Below are positions 39,636 to 42,878 of a stretch of 42,878 bases of DNA, piece after piece. The notes under the pieces are model-generated. The model saw only the letters and a program-made list of their open reading frames with translations, did no database searches and was not told where the DNA came from. The DNA is taken from contig WGAX01000183.1 of assembly GCA_015494595.1 (NCBI GenBank), forward strand, positions 1 to 42,878, given 5' to 3'. The stretch comes from Nitratiruptor sp. GTDB lineage: Bacteria; Campylobacterota; Campylobacteria; Campylobacterales; Nitratiruptoraceae. How positions within the stretch are numbered: position 1 is the first letter of the stretch; every line of letters begins with the position of its first letter. The position numbers were made by a program, and so were the translations under genes.

Positions 39636-42044
39636 AGCCTCTTTGAGTACTTCTTCTATATGCGTAACAGGTTTAATAGTAAGATTTTGCACTACCTCCT
39701 CTGGAATCTCATCCAAATCCCTATCATAGTTCTTTTTGGGTACTAATACTGTTTGAATTTTTGCTTTATAAGCAGCTATGAGTTTCTCTTTGAGTCCTCC
39801 AATTGGCAACACTTTTCCGCTCAGCGTCAGCTCTCCCGTCATCGCCACATCACTGCGTACTCGTCTCTCACTCAAAATTGAGGCAATAGCTGTTGCCATC
39901 GTAATACCTGCACTTGGACCATCTTTTGGTGTAGCCCCCTCTGGAATGTGCAGATGAATATCATAGCGGCGGTAGACTTCGCTTGCATCTACTTTTATAT
40001 TCTCCTCTTTTTCTTTGAAGGTTTTAGGGATTACCTCTTGCTCAATAGGAATCTTGCCTCTATCAATAAGCACCTTCACCACGCTAAATGCAATCGATGC
40101 AGACTCTTTCATCACCTCTCCTAATCTGCCTGTCAGTTGCAAGGAGCCTTTACCTTTAATTTTAATAGCCTCAATTCTTAATACATCACCTCCCACAGCC
40201 GTCCACGCTAAGCCGTTCACAACACCAACTTGCGGACTCTTTTCCACCTCCTCAATCTCAAACACCGGCTTATCTAGATATTTATCCAAATTTTTCAATG
40301 TGATAGATATTTTTGTAATTTTTGGATTTTCCAAAAGCTCTTTTGCAGCCTTTCGTACAATATCTGCAATCCTGCGTCTAAGATTTCTTACTCCTGCCTC
40401 TCTGGTATATTTTTCAATAATTGCTTCCAATGCACCTTTGCTAATAGTAAGCTCCGTACGCTTTAAACCGTGCTTTTTAAGCTCTTGAGGAATTAAATAG
40501 CGCTTAGCAATCTCAAACTTCTCATTGGGAGTATAGGAGCTAAGAAAGATAAACTCCATCCTATCTCTTAGAGGTGCTGGAATATAGCCAATATCATTAG
40601 CAGTTGCAATAAAAATCACATTACTCAAATCAATACTAAAATTGAGATAGTAATCACGAAAATGGGTATTTTGCTCAGGATCTAAAATCTCCAAAAGCAC
40701 AGAAGTGGGATCGCCTCGCATACTGCGCCCCACTTTGTCAATCTCATCCAACACCATCACCGGATCCATCTCTTTAGCCTCAATAAGTCCCTGTACAATA
40801 CGCCCGGGCATTGCACCAATATAGGTGCGTCTATGTCCTCTTAACTCATTTACATCCTCCAAACCTCCCAAGGCTATACGAACAAGAGGTCTTTTAAGGG
40901 CATTGGCAATAGAGTTTGCCAAGGAGGTTTTACCGATTCCCGGAGGTCCAGCAAAGCAAAGAATTGCCCCGCTTCCCTTTTCACTCTTAATTCCTCTTAA
41001 CTCCATAAGCTCTTTGACAGCAAAATACTCTACAATTCTCTCTTTGGCTTTTTGAAGCCCATAGTGGTCTTTATCAAGCTCCCTTTGCACATCTGTAATA
41101 TCGAGCTTCTTTTTGGAGTATTTACCAAAAGGCACCTCCAATACCCAATCCAAATAGCTTTGAATCACTACAGCCTCTGCACTGTCTGGATGCATTCTGG
41201 CATAGCGATCTATTTGCTTTTTGATCTCTTTATAAGCCTCTTCTGTAAGATGCGGCTTGAGGGACTCAAGCTTTTTGCGATACTCCTCAATCTCCTCTTC
41301 TCTTTGGGTATCGACACCAAGCTCTTTTTGGATCTGTTTAAGCTGCTCTTTGAGAAAATACTCCCTGTTTGCCTGCTCTAGCTTGGAGCTTACTTTGCTC
41401 TTAATCTCTCTTTGGAGTTTACTCTGCTCAATCTCCTCTGTTACTGCATCAATTAGCAGCATCAAACGCTGCTCTACATCCTCCTCAATAAACATCTCAT
41501 AGGCTCTGCTCTTTTTAAGCTTAAGGACGGAGCTTACCAAATCAGCTATACGGTTTGGCTCATGATTCTCTTCAAGGGTTCTAATAAGATCTTGGGGAAA
41601 GGAGCTGCTTACATTTGCCAAAGCACGAACTTTCTCTCGTAATACCTCAAGAAGGGCTTCTATTTTGATCTCATTATAGGGCTTTGATTCTATTATATCT
41701 ACTACTGCTTTTAAAGGAGCGCTAGAGACCTTCTCTACAATCTTTCCTCTTGCTAATCCTTGAAAAAGGAGTTTGACTCTGCCATCAGGAAGATTGACTT
41801 TGCGCATAATTGAGCCAATCACCCCTGCTGGATAGATAGCATCAAAACTTCTCTCTCCTTCTCTTCCCTCTTTTGAGGGAGCAATTAAAATAAGACTATT
41901 ATCTTTTAATGCCTCCTGGGCTGCTGCAATATTGGCTTCATCACTTATAAATATAGGTGAAATCATAAAGGGGTATAAAAACATATCATCTTCAACCACA
42001 ATGGGAAGTGTTGCTGGAAAAGCACTATAATCACTCAACTGCAT
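39627..42044 (-). CDS. lon: ATP-dependent Lon protease
   Basis: 805 residues: N-terminal substrate-binding domain (about 1-210), AAA+ ATPase with Walker A GPPGIGKTSLANS (about 370-382) and Walker B MVLDEIDK, and the C-terminal serine-lysine protease domain with Ser711 in PKDGPSAG and Lys754 in GGLKEK. It degrades misfolded and regulatory proteins in the cytoplasm. AGGAGAGAGA precedes the ATG. It lies 8 bp after the bamD stop, an arrangement known in other Campylobacterota, and its end overlaps the response-regulator gene tail to tail. Confidence 0.98.
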   Translation of the reverse strand: MQLSDYSAFPATLPIVVEDDMFLYPFMISPIFISDEANIAAAQEALKDNSLILIAPSKEGREGERSFDAIYPAGVIGSIMRKVNLPDGRVKLLFQGLARGKIVEKVSSAPLKAVVDIIESKPYNEIKIEALLEVLREKVRALANVSSSFPQDLIRTLEENHEPNRIADLVSSVLKLKKSRAYEMFIEEDVEQRLMLLIDAVTEEIEQSKLQREIKSKVSSKLEQANREYFLKEQLKQIQKELGVDTQREEEIEEYRKKLESLKPHLTEEAYKEIKKQIDRYARMHPDSAEAVVIQSYLDWVLEVPFGKYSKKKLDITDVQRELDKDHYGLQKAKERIVEYFAVKELMELRGIKSEKGSGAILCFAGPPGIGKTSLANSIANALKRPLVRIALGGLEDVNELRGHRRTYIGAMPGRIVQGLIEAKEMDPVMVLDEIDKVGRSMRGDPTSVLLEILDPEQNTHFRDYYLNFSIDLSNVIFIATANDIGYIPAPLRDRMEFIFLSSYTPNEKFEIAKRYLIPQELKKHGLKRTELTISKGALEAIIEKYTREAGVRNLRRRIADIVRKAAKELLENPKITKISITLKNLDKYLDKPVFEIEEVEKSPQVGVVNGLAWTAVGGDVLRIEAIKIKGKGSLQLTGRLGEVMKESASIAFSVVKVLIDRGKIPIEQEVIPKTFKEKEENIKVDASEVYRRYDIHLHIPEGATPKDGPSAGITMATAIASILSERRVRSDVAMTGELTLSGKVLPIGGLKEKLIAAYKAKIQTVLVPKKNYDRDLDEIPEEVVQNLTIKPVTHIEEVLKEALL

Positions 42045-42052
42045 TCTCTCTC

Positions 42053-42691
42053 CTACCAGTTTATCAAATAGTCATACCAAGATTTTGGTATATCGATTTC
42101 ATCTTTTTTTAGCCAAAAGTTTTTGTATCTCTCTTCATAGATTTTGGCAGCTTTTTCTTTACCCCTTCTTTTGTACAAAGAGGCTATCTCTCTATCAAGT
42201 ACATACTGAGCCAGATAGAGCTTTGTTAGCATCGTATCAACCAAAGGATTATATTTTGAGTGGGGAAATTTCTGCTTATACTCCAACGCCTCCTTAATCG
42301 TATCTGCCAAGAGTTTTTGATCTCTGTTAATACTCTTAAAAGCCAAAAAGGAGGCTTTAATCTTCAAATATTCGATAAAAGGGAGACTTTTATCATCTGC
42401 AAAACGCTTTTTATACTCATCCAGATAGTATTTTGCCATTAAGTATTCGTCATTATCCATATGCGCTTGAGCCATTAGGAGCGTAGCCTCTTTAAGCAGG
42501 GGCGAAGCAAAATGCTCACTCTGTAAAGAGGTATAGTACTCATCTGCTTTATCTAAATCATCTGCACTAATATAGTAAATCATCTTCTGATACCAGTAAA
42601 TATCACTCTTATTATACTCAGCCTGGTTTTTGTTAGAGCATCCTGCCATAAAAAGTAGCATACTCAAGAAGATAGGAGCAAACCGTTTCAT
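42053..42691 (-). CDS. bamD: Outer-membrane assembly lipoprotein BamD
   Basis: 212 residues. The signal peptide ends in LLFMAGC (Cys 18). The mature part is a stack of TPR helices: QKMIYYISADDLDKADEYYTSL, HMDNDEYLMAKYYLDEYKKRFADD and ALEYKQKFPHSKYNPLVDTM give the A/Y-P-x-S type repeats of BamD/ComL. It works with BamA to fold beta-barrel proteins such as LptD, encoded in this window. A promoter lies 21 bp upstream, and lon follows in the same transcript. Confidence 0.9.
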   Translation of the reverse strand: MKRFAPIFLSMLLFMAGCSNKNQAEYNKSDIYWYQKMIYYISADDLDKADEYYTSLQSEHFASPLLKEATLLMAQAHMDNDEYLMAKYYLDEYKKRFADDKSLPFIEYLKIKASFLAFKSINRDQKLLADTIKEALEYKQKFPHSKYNPLVDTMLTKLYLAQYVLDREIASLYKRRGKEKAAKIYEERYKNFWLKKDEIDIPKSWYDYLINW

Positions 42692-42711
42692 AGTTCCTCT
42701 TTTTTATGAAA

Positions 42712-42717
42712 ATTATA
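42712..42717 (-). promoter_or_regulatory. -10 box for bamD-lon
   Basis: TTTGATATAAT on the minus strand (TGATATAAT, extended -10). The predicted leader is about 14 nt and carries an AGAGGA ribosome site. Confidence 0.65.
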
Positions 42718-42738
42718 TCAAATTTCAAGAAGCTATGT

Positions 42739-42744
42739 TACAAT
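42739..42744 (+). promoter_or_regulatory. -10 box for proC
   Basis: CTATGTTACAAT (extended -10 TGTTACAAT), 21 bp before the proC ATG. It is divergent from the bamD promoter in the same 73-bp gap. Confidence 0.5.
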
Positions 42745-42764
42745 AATCCTCGAAGGAGTTTTTG

Positions 42765-42878
42765 ATGCTAACCATCATCGGTACGGGTAAAATGGCTGAG
42801 GCCATCATTAAGGGCCTTATTAAAAGAAAAGAAAAAATTTTAGTAGTGGGAAGAGATGAAAAGAGATTGCAACAACTC
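42765..42878 (+). CDS. proC: Pyrroline-5-carboxylate reductase, N-terminus only
   Basis: The last step of proline synthesis. 38 codons are visible before the window ends. LTIIGTGKMAEAIIKGLI is the ProC Rossmann loop (GxGxMAxAI), followed by a VVGRDEKR strand-turn that matches the NADP-binding end of the fold. The ATG is preceded by AAGGAG at 7 nt. It is the only gene here reading off the right edge. Confidence 0.88.
   Translation, partial: MLTIIGTGKMAEAIIKGLIKRKEKILVVGRDEKRLQQL

Noticed and set aside
40015..40488. 157-residue plus-strand frame
   Set aside because: It is antisense to lon with no independent signals.

Overview
The window is a compact stretch of a Campylobacterota (epsilonproteobacterial) chromosome. 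The evidence is the gene complement and style. atpE stands alone and encodes a precursor with a leader peptide. bamD is followed by lon. 6S-like RNA lies upstream of purD. greA sits beside argC, LptD and NhaD are present, and the DNA is AT-rich with extended -10 promoters of the form TGnTATAAT. Nearly all genes sit in long same-strand runs with 4-20 bp overlaps. I cannot name the genus. No CRISPR array, insertion sequence, integrase, rRNA or prophage gene was seen.

Layout. (1) 1-1169, minus: argC (cut by the window edge) and greA. (2) 1219-9115, plus: one long overlapping run, lpxB, an AEC-family permease, surE, a ThiF/TcdA-like E1 enzyme, a family 2 glycosyltransferase, a DUF2304 membrane protein, a FemAB/GNAT-like acyltransferase, an LPG-synthase-type membrane protein, a polysaccharide deacetylase and an HlyD-type lipoprotein adaptor. 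(3) 18366-9118, minus, meeting region 2 tail to tail: a Pel-like exopolysaccharide operon with an outer-membrane TolC-type protein carrying a SPOR-like N-terminus, PelF, PelG, an amidotransferase-fold-like lipoprotein, a 729-residue polytopic membrane protein and a GAF-like/HD-GYP protein. (4) 18467-27021, minus: tRNA-Leu(GAG), atpE with its own promoter, a spherulin-4-type glycosidase, pnp, a small J-domain protein, an MCE (MlaD-like) protein, lptD and purD. (5) 27022-27460: no protein gene, but a 6S-RNA-like element and a separate highly structured purD leader. (6) 27470-32525, minus: hemD, guaA, nhaD, nadB and a tiny lipoprotein gene. (7) 32496-39635, plus: a DUF721 protein, uvrC and a multi-component phosphorelay (PAS-HPt protein, hybrid histidine kinase, single-domain receiver). 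(8) 39627-42691, minus: lon and bamD. (9) 42765-end, plus: start of proC.

How the genes work together. Regions 2-4 are dominated by the cell envelope: lipid A (lpxB), LPS export (lptD), lipid trafficking (MCE), beta-barrel assembly (bamD) and a surface polysaccharide system. The polysaccharide operon has the PelF/PelG synthesis-export pair but none of the recognisable PelA-E partners. Separate genes nearby could supply a hydrolase (spherulin-4 type), a deacetylase, an adaptor lipoprotein and an outer-membrane channel, with HD-GYP as a cyclic-di-GMP module. The phosphorelay in region 7 has every transfer step from histidine kinase to terminal receiver but no DNA-binding output.

Most novel-looking points: the rearranged Pel-like locus; the purD leader whose closing stem takes in the ribosome-binding site; a triplicated HPt protein with one intact and two decayed copies; and a 40-residue lipoprotein gene whose 5' end overlaps a divergent, probably leaderless gene.
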